A stretch of 64,000 nucleotides of DNA from Halobacteriovoraceae bacterium. GTDB taxonomy: Bacteria; Bdellovibrionota; Bacteriovoracia; Bacteriovoracales; Bacteriovoracaceae. The DNA is taken from positions 1 through 64,000 of the forward strand of contig JACKAK010000008.1 in assembly GCA_020635115.1 (NCBI GenBank), in the 5' to 3' direction. Shown piece after piece: positions 9,040 to 17,236 of this stretch; positions within the stretch are counted from its first letter, which is position 1; each line of letters opens with the position of its first letter. A program made the translations under genes and the position numbers. The notes beneath the pieces were generated by a model that made no database searches, was not told where the DNA came from, and saw nothing but the letters and a program-made list of their open reading frames with translations.

Positions 9040-9122
9040 ATTTTGCATCCTTACAGGAGTACTTAGGGTGTAGTTTAATTTTTTTTGCACAAAATCTTCT
9101 ATTTTATAATTAAGGAGATTTT

Positions 9123-10277
9123 ATGAATGAAGGTGCTAATGTAATTACCTCCAGTGTTTTAAAAACATTGATTGAAAAGGAATCTAAGTTTTGCGACTAT
9201 TCAGAAATGGTCAAAAATATCATAGCTTTTGAGCGAGATAGTAACCATAGAATAGACAAAAAGGTCGTAAAAATTAGGGCAAAGGAGTTGCTAAAAAAAT
9301 CAATTCGAACGGTCGTTTGGGTTCTTGATAGGCATCTTGATCATGAGGTTTGTTTAGAAACGTCTTTAGTTTTTTGCATTAGTCCTTTTAGGGATAAATC
9401 CCTTGCTAGAGCGCTTGATATGGTTTTTGAGTTTTTTAACTCAAAAGGGGCTTCTTATAAATCAGATATTGGTCAATATATTTACTATAAGTTTAACTTA
9501 AAAAAAGTCCAAACATATATTAGGTTGAAATTTAACCCAATTGTAGACCTTTATAGAATTCTATTTCCTGGTAAAAAAATGGAAAGTGTTAAAGATGCAG
9601 TTACCAAAATCACTAAAGAGGTTATTTCTAATAAAAAAAGAATTAGTCGCTACAAGACCAAAGGTGGCGAAAAAATGACTGAAAAAAGAGCAAATAGACT
9701 TATAGCTAATTTAAATTCCAATCAGAATAAAGACATGAAAGAGGTTTTGAATGAGATTCTTGATGAAAATAATGATTCTGATAGCGAACATTTATTATTA
9801 GAAAATGATACTGAAATTCCTACTGCTCAAATTGACGTTGAAACTGATACTGACAAAATAGACAAAGAAGATATCCCTGTTAACAAAATAGAAATTCAAA
9901 CTAATCAAAGATTAAGCAGTAAGCAGAAGACAGCGTATGACCTCCTAGTGGCTTTTATTTTAAGTTTTAGTACTGATCCTGGAAATGATGGGGTAATGCT
10001 TCCTGGTTTTTGGAAAAGGTGTATTGGAGATATGTCAATGAGTTCAAGTGAGCGTTGGGGTACGGTTCCGCGGGTAATTGTTGATTTTGATAAAAACGGA
10101 CTTAAAAACATTGAGGAACTAAGTGATTCAGTTAGAAATGGTAGTGCCGCAAAGAGACTCTTTCATAAAGACCTTTTTCAAAAAGGAAGCTTGTTAGATG
10201 TCCTTGGTATTTATAAAGAGGTAGATTTAAACTCATATCAAAAATTGATTAATTCTATGCTGGAGGTTGTTTCATGA
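9123..10277 (+). CDS. Hypothetical DNA-repeat-associated protein, 384 aa
   Basis: Not recognised. The N-terminal about 190 residues are basic and helical, a strongly acidic Asp/Glu/Asn linker spans about 200-262, and a folded C-terminal domain of about 120 residues follows. There is no signal peptide or TM segment. The start at 9123 has AAGGAG six bases upstream, within the leader motif CTATTTTATAATTAAGGAG shared with other genes here. Its place directly after the 47-bp array makes a replication-initiator or partition role plausible by context only. Its stop overlaps the next start in ATGA (10274-10277), implying translational coupling. Confidence 0.7.
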   Translation: MNEGANVITSSVLKTLIEKESKFCDYSEMVKNIIAFERDSNHRIDKKVVKIRAKELLKKSIRTVVWVLDRHLDHEVCLETSLVFCISPFRDKSLARALDMVFEFFNSKGASYKSDIGQYIYYKFNLKKVQTYIRLKFNPIVDLYRILFPGKKMESVKDAVTKITKEVISNKKRISRYKTKGGEKMTEKRANRLIANLNSNQNKDMKEVLNEILDENNDSDSEHLLLENDTEIPTAQIDVETDTDKIDKEDIPVNKIEIQTNQRLSSKQKTAYDLLVAFILSFSTDPGNDGVMLPGFWKRCIGDMSMSSSERWGTVPRVIVDFDKNGLKNIEELSDSVRNGSAAKRLFHKDLFQKGSLLDVLGIYKEVDLNSYQKLINSMLEVVS

Positions 10278-10825
10278 GTATGGCAAAAAGGGTTATATGG
10301 GATAAGACTCCAGATGAAATAGCTTTTGAATTATCTAAGAGTGATTTTGTTAAGAAGTCTCGCAGGATTATTTTAGCGGGTCCATTTTGTGCCGGAAAAA
10401 CAGTGGTCGGGAAGGAGCTTGCGGCAATATTGAAAATACCTTTTTTTGATCTTGATAACTGCTTTAATCCGCTAAAAGAGTCAACTTCAGATATTAGGGA
10501 TAGAGAAACTAAAGCACTTAATACATTCTTAAAAACACACCAAAAAAATCCATATATTCTAGCATTAGGAGGCGGAACGCTTCTTAGGGCGGAAAATATA
10601 GACTCTGTTAAAAAAAGCTCTATGGATATTATGATTTTTCTTAACCCACCAGAAGGTAAAATATTTTCAAATCTTGGGATTGGAGACAATCTTAAGGCGA
10701 GACAGTTTTTACCACAATTTCCATGGACTCCAGTGATTGCCTCTAAAGTTATAGAAATGCTTTCAGATAGAAAAAGTTCACTTTCTAATTTTGTACACTT
10801 TAGAAAATGTTTAGTGGTTAGTTAG
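10274..10825 (+). CDS. Shikimate-kinase-like P-loop kinase, 183 aa
   Basis: Walker A is G-P-F-C-A-G-K-T at residues 36-43, followed by D-L-D-N (59-62) matching the shikimate-kinase D-x-D, I-R-D-R-E (74-78) in place of the substrate-binding F-R-x-x-E, and the family's G-G-G at 99-101 (A-L-G-G-G-T). Shikimate kinase phosphorylates shikimate with ATP in aromatic amino-acid synthesis. Here about 30 extra N-terminal residues and the setting (coupled by ATGA overlap to the 384-aa protein, next to a repeat array) suggest a recruited paralogue rather than the housekeeping AroK. No other aro gene is near. The kinase fold is well supported; the substrate is not. Confidence 0.75.
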   Translation: MSMAKRVIWDKTPDEIAFELSKSDFVKKSRRIILAGPFCAGKTVVGKELAAILKIPFFDLDNCFNPLKESTSDIRDRETKALNTFLKTHQKNPYILALGGGTLLRAENIDSVKKSSMDIMIFLNPPEGKIFSNLGIGDNLKARQFLPQFPWTPVIASKVIEMLSDRKSSLSNFVHFRKCLVVS

Positions 10826-10831
10826 CTAGAA

Positions 10832-10852
10832 CTCCTATTTTGAATATAGGAG
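10832..10852 (+). promoter_or_regulatory. Palindrome overlapping the ribosome site
   Basis: CTCCTAT (10832-10838) and ATAGGAG (10846-10852) are perfect inverted arms around a 7-base loop. The right arm contains the Shine-Dalgarno sequence of the Lys-rich protein at 10858. In RNA the hairpin would hide the ribosome site; in DNA it could be an operator. Confidence 0.6.
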
Positions 10853-10857
10853 GATTT

Positions 10858-11085
10858 ATGAGATCAAAAAAGAAGACTAAAACGAGTTCGGTATCTAAAA
10901 AGAGAGTGAAAAAGAAGAAAGTTGTAAAGAAAACAGCTAGAAAAAAACCTAGCAAATCTAATAATGTTTTTGATCAAAAAGAAATTGATAGGCAACTTGC
11001 AGCCATAAAATTAGCGTTATCGCGAAACGAGTTAACGTTTGAACCACTTGTCGACTATGGAAGAAAGATAAAAGATGCGGAGTAG
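10858..11085 (+). CDS. Lys-rich basic protein, 75 aa
   Basis: I use the ATG at 10858, with AGGAGG five bases upstream; the in-frame ATG at 10840 lacks a ribosome site. Residues 2-36 are a Lys/Arg/Ser/Thr-rich tail like that of histone H1-like bacterial proteins, and residues 40-75 form a short acidic/hydrophobic helical part. It may bind nucleic acid non-specifically. It precedes the receiver gene by 3 bases, suggesting one transcript. Confidence 0.6.
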   Translation: MRSKKKTKTSSVSKKRVKKKKVVKKTARKKPSKSNNVFDQKEIDRQLAAIKLALSRNELTFEPLVDYGRKIKDAE

Positions 11086-11088
11086 AAA

Positions 11089-11646
11089 ATGGATTTTAAT
11101 TTACTAATTTTAGCAATGATTGGAATTGTTATATCCGGTAGTTACCTTATTACTCAGGGTGTAACTATGATAGAGGAGGTGTATACGGAATTTTCTAAAC
11201 CCTTTGAGGGTATGCGAATACTACATGTAGATGATGATGAATCATGTCTAAAACTAATCTCCAAAAAGCTTGGGAGGAAGGGTGCAAATGTCCTTAGTGT
11301 TAATGGTTCACAGGAATTTGTTGATAAGATTGATGGATTCAAACCTCAGTTTGTTATCTTTGATTATAATATTGATAGAAATAACGGATGGCAGCTTTTT
11401 AGATACGCCCTTAAAAAAGGCTATCTTGATGGAGCAAAAGCAGTGTTTTATACAAGTCAAAAGACTCTCCTTAGAGATGTTATGATAAGTGAGAGATTTA
11501 AAATTCCAATACTTAGAAAAAACTCCGTAAATCCACAATATATTTATGATTCTTTTAAGAATTCATGGTTTCTTTCTCAAACTTTTGGCTCGGAAGATAT
11601 TAGAAAGCTGACAGAGAACGAGGGTTCTCTAAAGCTCAAATATTAA
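11089..11646 (+). CDS. Membrane-anchored response-regulator receiver, 185 aa
   Basis: Residues 4-22 form one TM segment, after which a complete receiver domain begins. It has the acidic triad D48-D49-D50, phospho-acceptor D92 in I-F-D-Y-N, T122/S123, and K144 in L-R-K. There is no output domain. A receiver tied to the membrane is unusual; it could act as a phosphate sink or localised signalling partner. The PAS histidine kinase encoded convergently at 12510-13712 is the obvious candidate partner, but pairing is inference. Its stop overlaps the end of the converging lipoprotein gene by 11 bases. Confidence 0.8.
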   Translation: MDFNLLILAMIGIVISGSYLITQGVTMIEEVYTEFSKPFEGMRILHVDDDESCLKLISKKLGRKGANVLSVNGSQEFVDKIDGFKPQFVIFDYNIDRNNGWQLFRYALKKGYLDGAKAVFYTSQKTLLRDVMISERFKIPILRKNSVNPQYIYDSFKNSWFLSQTFGSEDIRKLTENEGSLKLKY

Positions 11647-12298
11647 AAGCTCCACCAGAAATTTTGGTTATCAAGTGGTCAATATTCCCTCCAGCGCAGT
11701 TTGGATCTCCATCAACTTGATCAGTGGATAGTTCCCCATATGGAATGAAGTTTGCTTGCCAATCGACATACTGTGATGGACTATTGTTATAAGAAAAAAG
11801 AATTTTTGAAAAAGTACCATCTGGTAGGTCAGGTCGTAGATTAGAGGTGTCTACTTTAACCACAATTGACCCATGAAGCTCGCAATCTTCAAGATTAGCA
11901 AATACAAAGGTGTACTCATCTTGTCTTTTTGTTAGAGACAGTTCAGGATTTCCTTCCCACGGTTGATCTTCTGCCGACTTATATACCCAGCCTTTTCCTG
12001 ATACAGTTTTTCGTTGCGAACCAGGGGTATTATCTTTGTATGAAAATGTGTACAAAAATGCACCATTATACCCGATTGAAATATTTGTAACCCCTCTTCG
12101 TTCTCCGACGTTGTCTATATTTAAAACAACACCTAGGTATAATTTTTGATCAGCAATATCTGGAACAGGATAAGGACTTTTTGATTCTTGTACATATCCA
12201 GAATAGGACATCTGTTGAGCATCGATGAACTCTTGGACTCCCTTTTGTCCACAGCTAGATAGAAGAAGTGTTAAAAGCATAGATGTCATAATTTTCAT
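11636..12298 (-). CDS. Lipoprotein of unknown function, 220 aa
   Basis: The start is set at the ATG at 12298, which begins directly with a lipoprotein signal peptide (M-K-I-M-T-S-M-L-L-T) ending in the lipobox L-L-S-S-C-G; the longer frame to 12355 would put charged residues before it. The mature part is a soluble beta-rich domain with three further cysteines. Family not recognised. It converges with the receiver gene. Confidence 0.7.
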   Translation of the reverse strand: MKIMTSMLLTLLLSSCGQKGVQEFIDAQQMSYSGYVQESKSPYPVPDIADQKLYLGVVLNIDNVGERRGVTNISIGYNGAFLYTFSYKDNTPGSQRKTVSGKGWVYKSAEDQPWEGNPELSLTKRQDEYTFVFANLEDCELHGSIVVKVDTSNLRPDLPDGTFSKILFSYNNSPSQYVDWQANFIPYGELSTDQVDGDPNCAGGNIDHLITKISGGAFNI

Positions 12299-12509
12299 AA
12301 AAACCCCAAATTGTTTAAGCAAGCTCAGTTTATCACGGTTAACACTATGAGTCAACTTGAAAATCTATTATATTTTTAATTATTTTGTAACTATCTGTAA
12401 GTATTAATTAAATTAGCATGAAAAAATTGCCATGATTTTTAATGCGGTTTTATACGACGCAAAATTATCGCTAAAAGACAGTCAAAATATTTGCAGTCGT
12501 TATAATTTG

Positions 12510-13712
12510 TTATTCTGAGATTTTGAGATAGATCTCTATTTTAGCCCCGCCCAAATTTGATGAGCCAGCCAAAATTCTTCCTCCATGAGAAGTAATAATT
12601 TCGTGACAAAAAGGAAGGCCAAAACCAGTTCCAATTTCGCCGTTTGAACCAGTTGATTTTTCTAGCTCTTTGTACTGAAAAAGTTCAAAAATATCTTCTG
12701 GAGGTATGCCTGGACCAGAGTCTTCAACGCAGATAAGGGCGTAATCGCTTCCTTTTTTATATACGCTAATAGCTATTTCGTCTCCTTTTTGGCAAAACTT
12801 TTCTGCATTAGTCAGTAAATTGATAATAACTTGGTTAATAAGGAGTTCGTCTATCTCGCAAAAAATTGGTTTTTCAGGTAGGCTTTCTTTTAAAGTTATA
12901 TTCTTAAGTTTATATAAATTCTTAAACTCGCTAAGAGTTGTCTTTATAAATTGCACAATGTCTACGTTTTTAAGCTTGAGATCTATATCTCCTCCTTTTA
13001 TTCTTTGAGAGGATAAAAGTGAAGATATTAAATAGAGTGCAGATTCCGATACGTCATAAATATTTTGAATAATTTCTGATACTTCAGTTTTGTCCATCGA
13101 CTCCATATCTTCAATTAAAATTTCTGATAAACTTTGTATTTTGCCAACGGGGGTCCTGAGATCGTGGGAAAGAAGAGAGAGAAATTTATCTTTATTTGCA
13201 GAGTCCTTTTCTGATTTAATTGACTCTTTTATCGCCTGTTTTTCTGCGCTTATATCGCTTATTGCTCCAACAAAATAGCGTGTATCATTGTACCATATTT
13301 CGTTAATTTGGATTTGAATTGGAAATTCTTCACCATTTGAGCGTAGAGCATATATCTCTCTTAGGGATACATTTAGCTGGTATTTGTATTCGTTTTTTAG
13401 ATAGGTTTGCATAAGAGTATCATGCATTGACGCTATGGTTTCTGGCATCAGTTTATTTATACTAGATCCTACAAGTTCATATCTGTTGTATTTAAACATT
13501 TTAAGTGCGGTCTTGTTTACCATTTGGATAATACCGTTAATGTCTGTGATAAATAGGGCACTTGTTGATACGTCCAAGATTTGCGAATTAAGCGAGTCGA
13601 TAATTTTATGCTCGTTTGAAAACCAAAACACACTCTTAAAGATGATTAATATTATTAGAAAAAATGCCACTATAGCGACAATAAGTAGTAGGACATGACC
13701 TGAAATTTCCAT
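12510..13712 (-). CDS. PAS-domain sensor histidine kinase, 400 aa
   Basis: One N-terminal TM segment (about 6-28) is followed by a PAS domain (about 40-150, with V-G-A-I-S-D-I-S at its end). A HisKA dimerisation domain has the H-box S-L-L-S-H-D-L-R-T-P. The HATPase domain has N-box N-L-L-T-N-A-E-K-F, G1 D-S-G-P-G-I-P and G2 G-T-G-F-G-L-P-F. There is no periplasmic loop, so the PAS domain likely senses an internal or membrane signal. It lacks a receiver; the nearby membrane receiver (11089-11646) and the regulator at 13792 are possible partners. Confidence 0.9.
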   Translation of the reverse strand: MEISGHVLLLIVAIVAFFLIILIIFKSVFWFSNEHKIIDSLNSQILDVSTSALFITDINGIIQMVNKTALKMFKYNRYELVGSSINKLMPETIASMHDTLMQTYLKNEYKYQLNVSLREIYALRSNGEEFPIQIQINEIWYNDTRYFVGAISDISAEKQAIKESIKSEKDSANKDKFLSLLSHDLRTPVGKIQSLSEILIEDMESMDKTEVSEIIQNIYDVSESALYLISSLLSSQRIKGGDIDLKLKNVDIVQFIKTTLSEFKNLYKLKNITLKESLPEKPIFCEIDELLINQVIINLLTNAEKFCQKGDEIAISVYKKGSDYALICVEDSGPGIPPEDIFELFQYKELEKSTGSNGEIGTGFGLPFCHEIITSHGGRILAGSSNLGGAKIEIYLKISE

Positions 13713-13717
13713 AAAAG

Positions 13718-13738
13718 CTCCTATTTATAAAATAGGAG
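13718..13738 (-). promoter_or_regulatory. Perfect palindrome before the PAS kinase gene
   Basis: CTCCTATTTATAAAATAGGAG is a near-perfect 21-bp inverted repeat. On the minus strand its distal arm is the AGGAG ribosome site five bases before the kinase start at 13712. Same design as at 10832 and 13767. Confidence 0.65.
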
Positions 13739-13766
13739 TTAAAAACTTAAAAAAATGAATTATTGA

Positions 13767-13787
13767 CCTCTATTTTTTATATGGAGG
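13767..13787 (+). promoter_or_regulatory. Ribosome-site hairpin before the receiver/PilZ-like regulator
   Basis: CCTCTAT (13767-13773) pairs with ATGGAGG (13781-13787), seven pairs with one G-U. The right arm is the ribosome site of the gene at 13792. Confidence 0.55.
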
Positions 13788-13791
13788 ATTT

Positions 13792-15384
13792 ATGAGTAAT
13801 ATTATCTATGTGGGAACAGATGCGCATTTTTGGCAAAATTTAGTAATCGATTTCAAAACAATCGTTGAAAATGATGATATTTGTTTTCATTTTGTAAATT
13901 TACTAGAGACACCCTCTCAACTTGTTGTAAAAAAAATAGTAGATTTTAACCCAAGTATTATCTATTTTGATTACACATCATCAGGTGATATTTCTCAGTA
14001 TATTAAACAAACAAGAACTTATAGAACATTTAATAATATAACCACTGTATTCTTAAACAAGAGTGCAGATGAAGAGCTTTGTAAAATGCAGATTTCAGAA
14101 AAAGTTCATCTTTTTTATACAAAAGAAGGCGATTTTGGTGAGATCATTTACGGACCACTGGATATGACTTACCCCTATATTAAGAAAAGACCAAAGTATT
14201 CAAAAGCAGTTTTTGATGGAAGAATTACTCTCCAAGTTCCTGCAAAGGTTTATTATGCGACAAGTTCAGAGGTTATAGTTGATCATGTAGGGGAATTTAA
14301 TAGCGGAACAGAATTTGATACTTATAATTTTTTTGTACCAAAATCTATACTTCCTTCTCAAAAGCTAATGTCTGGAAATTCGTATAATGGCAGACCTGGT
14401 TTTTTTGCGAATGTTTTTAATCCGATAACCAGAACAAGTGACGAAATGATTGATCTTGATAATTTAGATGAATCAAGCACTTTGAATGAATATGAGGTTA
14501 TACAGGAATACAAGGACTATATTAAGAGAAATTCTAAGATATATTTCCAAAATAACACTATACGCGCAATAGTTATATCTCCCGAGCTTAGTATTGGAAA
14601 AAATAAGCGGGTTTTTGATGGAGATAAGCATTACACCTATGAAATAGTGAGAACTCCTCGTGAAGCGATAGAAGTGAGTAAGGTATTTAAGCCACATATA
14701 ATTGCTTTTGAATATAATCATTCTGATATGAGTATTATTCCTGAAGAACAGCGAACAAATTTTACTGGAAACGAAGGGTTTAAGTATCTTCTAAATCACT
14801 TAAATGAATTCGGTTTCAGGGGAAATTTCCTGGTGTTCGGATTAAAATCTGATCAGATTCTAACAGAAATCCTTGCTATGGCTCCTAATCGTATTTTTGC
14901 TAGAGTTGGTTTTTTAAATGAATTATCAATAGATGAAGAAGCTCAAAAATTCATTAATATCATAAAAACAAAGCAGAACGACAGGGCGTTAGAAGCCGTT
15001 AAGAAGCTTAAAAAAATAGACCCTAAAAAATACCTTAACTTAACACCAAGGCATCTTTTGGAGGATAAATGTTATTTCTCAATGGATGACAGATCAAGCA
15101 TGTTCGCACTTAAGCGGCTAGCCTACTTAACAAGTATAACAGAATCTGTTGTTACTTTATCAAGTGATATAAAATTTAAACACGGCGACGTTGTCATTAT
15201 TGAGTCTCCGGTAAAAGTTTTTTTAACAATTATCGACACTCAGGAAGTGTTACCTATTGCTAAAAAAAGAGAGTTTTCACAAGATTACAAATGCTTAATT
15301 AGTTTCACGGATGAAAACAAGCTTAAGGCACTAAGAAGATTTGTAAATATCGCAAAACAGCAAACAATGAAGACAAAAAAATAA
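13792..15384 (+). CDS. Degenerate receiver / PilZ-like regulator, 530 aa
   Basis: The first about 130 residues have the alternating beta/alpha layout of a receiver (I-I-Y-F-D-Y-T at about 61-67 with an Asp at the phospho-site) but lack the acidic pair at the N-terminus. Residues about 145-190 (F-D-G-R-I-T-L-Q-V-P-A-K-V) resemble a PilZ domain. A second receiver-like unit spans about 260-390. The last 70 residues (E-S-P-V-K-V-F-L) form another small domain, also found as an isolated fragment at 49506-49696. It converges tail-to-tail on the hybrid kinase of cassette A; the conserved adjacency suggests that it works with that kinase. Domain calls rest on pattern, not profile search. Confidence 0.6.
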   Translation: MSNIIYVGTDAHFWQNLVIDFKTIVENDDICFHFVNLLETPSQLVVKKIVDFNPSIIYFDYTSSGDISQYIKQTRTYRTFNNITTVFLNKSADEELCKMQISEKVHLFYTKEGDFGEIIYGPLDMTYPYIKKRPKYSKAVFDGRITLQVPAKVYYATSSEVIVDHVGEFNSGTEFDTYNFFVPKSILPSQKLMSGNSYNGRPGFFANVFNPITRTSDEMIDLDNLDESSTLNEYEVIQEYKDYIKRNSKIYFQNNTIRAIVISPELSIGKNKRVFDGDKHYTYEIVRTPREAIEVSKVFKPHIIAFEYNHSDMSIIPEEQRTNFTGNEGFKYLLNHLNEFGFRGNFLVFGLKSDQILTEILAMAPNRIFARVGFLNELSIDEEAQKFINIIKTKQNDRALEAVKKLKKIDPKKYLNLTPRHLLEDKCYFSMDDRSSMFALKRLAYLTSITESVVTLSSDIKFKHGDVVIIESPVKVFLTIIDTQEVLPIAKKREFSQDYKCLISFTDENKLKALRRFVNIAKQQTMKTKK

Positions 15385-15385
15385 A

Positions 15386-17233
15386 TTACCAGGGAGACCC
15401 TTTCCCTTGAATTTTGATTTGTTTAGGTAGATCAGAAAAGTGCTCCTTTTCATATCCAGTTGCAATGGATACTTTTTCATATCCACAAGTAACTAAGTCT
15501 CTAGCTATATCTTCACCTTTTACACCATCTCCGAGACAAGAATCAATGTAAATTGGTGAGTCTTTGGATATATTAGGTAGCTCGTTATAAAAATCATCTT
15601 CATTTGAAAAACACTTAAATTCGATCCCCTGCTCCTTTGCTCTTGTTTTCCACACCAACCTAACGAGTGGGTCATCATCAATTAGGATTGATAAATTTCT
15701 AATCTTAGAGTCTTCTTCCATAATGATAGGGATATATGGAATCATGCTCTTATCTACGAGACCGATACCACTTTTCTCACATGTTTTTTGAATTTCGGAA
15801 TTCTCATAATGGCTGGTACACAAAATACTTTCTTTTGCGATTCCCATTGATAGAATGGTTTCAAGTCCATTTGTGCTTTCTTTTTTAAATTCTTGATCAA
15901 AAATATAGATATATCCACTCTCATCGTTCTCGACTTTCCACTTTTTAAATGACTCCAGTGTAAAGAAAGACTTTATTTCTCTTTTAAATCTTGATTCCCA
16001 TGCTTTATGAACTGAAGGATCGTCTTCTATGAGGACAATTTTGGAATCTCTTTTAAGACTAATTTGACTAACAAAGGACTCTGGTGGAACTATTTTTGGT
16101 ATTCTGATAGTTATAGTGGTTCCCTTACCAATTTCGCTTATTACATTAATTTTACCGCCAAAAGACTCTACTACACTTTTTGCGTGAGAAAGACCTAATC
16201 CATTGCCGTTTTCCTTGCCAATAGATTCACCTTGAATAAAAATTTTGTCTAGATATTCATTCGGTATTCCCTTGCCAGTATCACTTACTTCAATAGTTAC
16301 ATTTTCTTTATCAGAGCTAATATTGATAATTATATCATTCTGTTTATCATTTGAAGCTTCTACGGAATTATTGATTAGATTGGATATAATTCTAGAGAAC
16401 TCTTTTTTACTAAAAACACAAAATGACTCATAACCACCGTCAAGAATCGTAAATTCAATTTTTAAATTCATGTTTTTTGAATATTCGAGCCTTTTTTCAG
16501 ATGTTATGAGATTTAAAAGTCTTGCAATGGAGATTTTTTCAATCTGTTTTTCTTGATCTCCAGGTTCTTTATTCTTGCTAAGAAGATCATTTGCCAGGTC
16601 GTGAATTCTGTTAATTGCTGAATTAAATATGGTTCTTTCAAATTTGGTTTCATCAGGTATAGACTTAATAGCGATGTCAAGCGCGGCAAGGGGAGAGCGG
16701 ATATCGTGAGCTACTTGCCTGGCAATTTCTGCAACGAGAACTTCTTTTTCTAGCTTATTTTTAACATCTGCTTTTTTACAAATATATCTTCTTATTATTT
16801 TAGCTGAGAATAATGCTAGAAGTACTGATATGTATACCCCTATCTTTAAAGAATTAAGCCAACTATATATAAATACAACTTCGCCAACTTTAGAAGATTG
16901 ATTATTCTCGAAGTAAATATCTTGCACTATTCTCGATTCACCAAAGCGAGCGTGTCTATCTCTTCTTGAGACAGGAAGTGATATTTGTTTAATGTTATCA
17001 TATGATAATTCGATCAGTTCAAAGTTATTTTCTCTAATAGATTCCAATATGTATATTGTACCGCGGATATCGCCACTTTTTAAAGGACGCTTTACAACTG
17101 ATGTTATCTGAGTAATTATGTTTTTTTTATTTTCTGACTCTGTTACTAAAAGAAGAGAACAAAATGTTATAGAAAGAGTTGTAAAGATCGCCAGTCCTAC
17201 TGATAAGGTTGAATATTCTGATATTTTTTTCAT
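15386..17233 (-). CDS. Hybrid histidine kinase with two receivers (cassette A), 615 aa
   Basis: TM1 about 10-31, a short periplasmic loop of about 90 residues, TM2 about 125-147. HisKA with H176 in V-A-H-D-I-R-S-P; HATPase with N-box N-L-I-N-N-S-V-E-A, G1 D-T-G-K-G-I-P (318-324) and G2 G-N-G-L-G-L. Receiver 1 has E403-D404-D405, D446 and K495; receiver 2 has D519-D520-D521, D564, T592 and ends abruptly at K-G-S-P-W right after its Lys strand. No HPt or DNA-binding output, so phosphate must pass to another protein. It starts 3 bases after the YcaO-like gene. From S317 (16285) to the end it is almost identical to the cassette B kinase, while the sensor half differs. Confidence 0.92.
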   Translation of the reverse strand: MKKISEYSTLSVGLAIFTTLSITFCSLLLVTESENKKNIITQITSVVKRPLKSGDIRGTIYILESIRENNFELIELSYDNIKQISLPVSRRDRHARFGESRIVQDIYFENNQSSKVGEVVFIYSWLNSLKIGVYISVLLALFSAKIIRRYICKKADVKNKLEKEVLVAEIARQVAHDIRSPLAALDIAIKSIPDETKFERTIFNSAINRIHDLANDLLSKNKEPGDQEKQIEKISIARLLNLITSEKRLEYSKNMNLKIEFTILDGGYESFCVFSKKEFSRIISNLINNSVEASNDKQNDIIINISSDKENVTIEVSDTGKGIPNEYLDKIFIQGESIGKENGNGLGLSHAKSVVESFGGKINVISEIGKGTTITIRIPKIVPPESFVSQISLKRDSKIVLIEDDPSVHKAWESRFKREIKSFFTLESFKKWKVENDESGYIYIFDQEFKKESTNGLETILSMGIAKESILCTSHYENSEIQKTCEKSGIGLVDKSMIPYIPIIMEEDSKIRNLSILIDDDPLVRLVWKTRAKEQGIEFKCFSNEDDFYNELPNISKDSPIYIDSCLGDGVKGEDIARDLVTCGYEKVSIATGYEKEHFSDLPKQIKIQGKGSPW

Positions 17234-17236
17234 TCA

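Noticed and set aside
16245..16433. Small plus-strand frames inside the kinase, 897-aa and lipoprotein genes
   Set aside because: They are antisense or shifted shadows of strongly supported genes, without ribosome sites.
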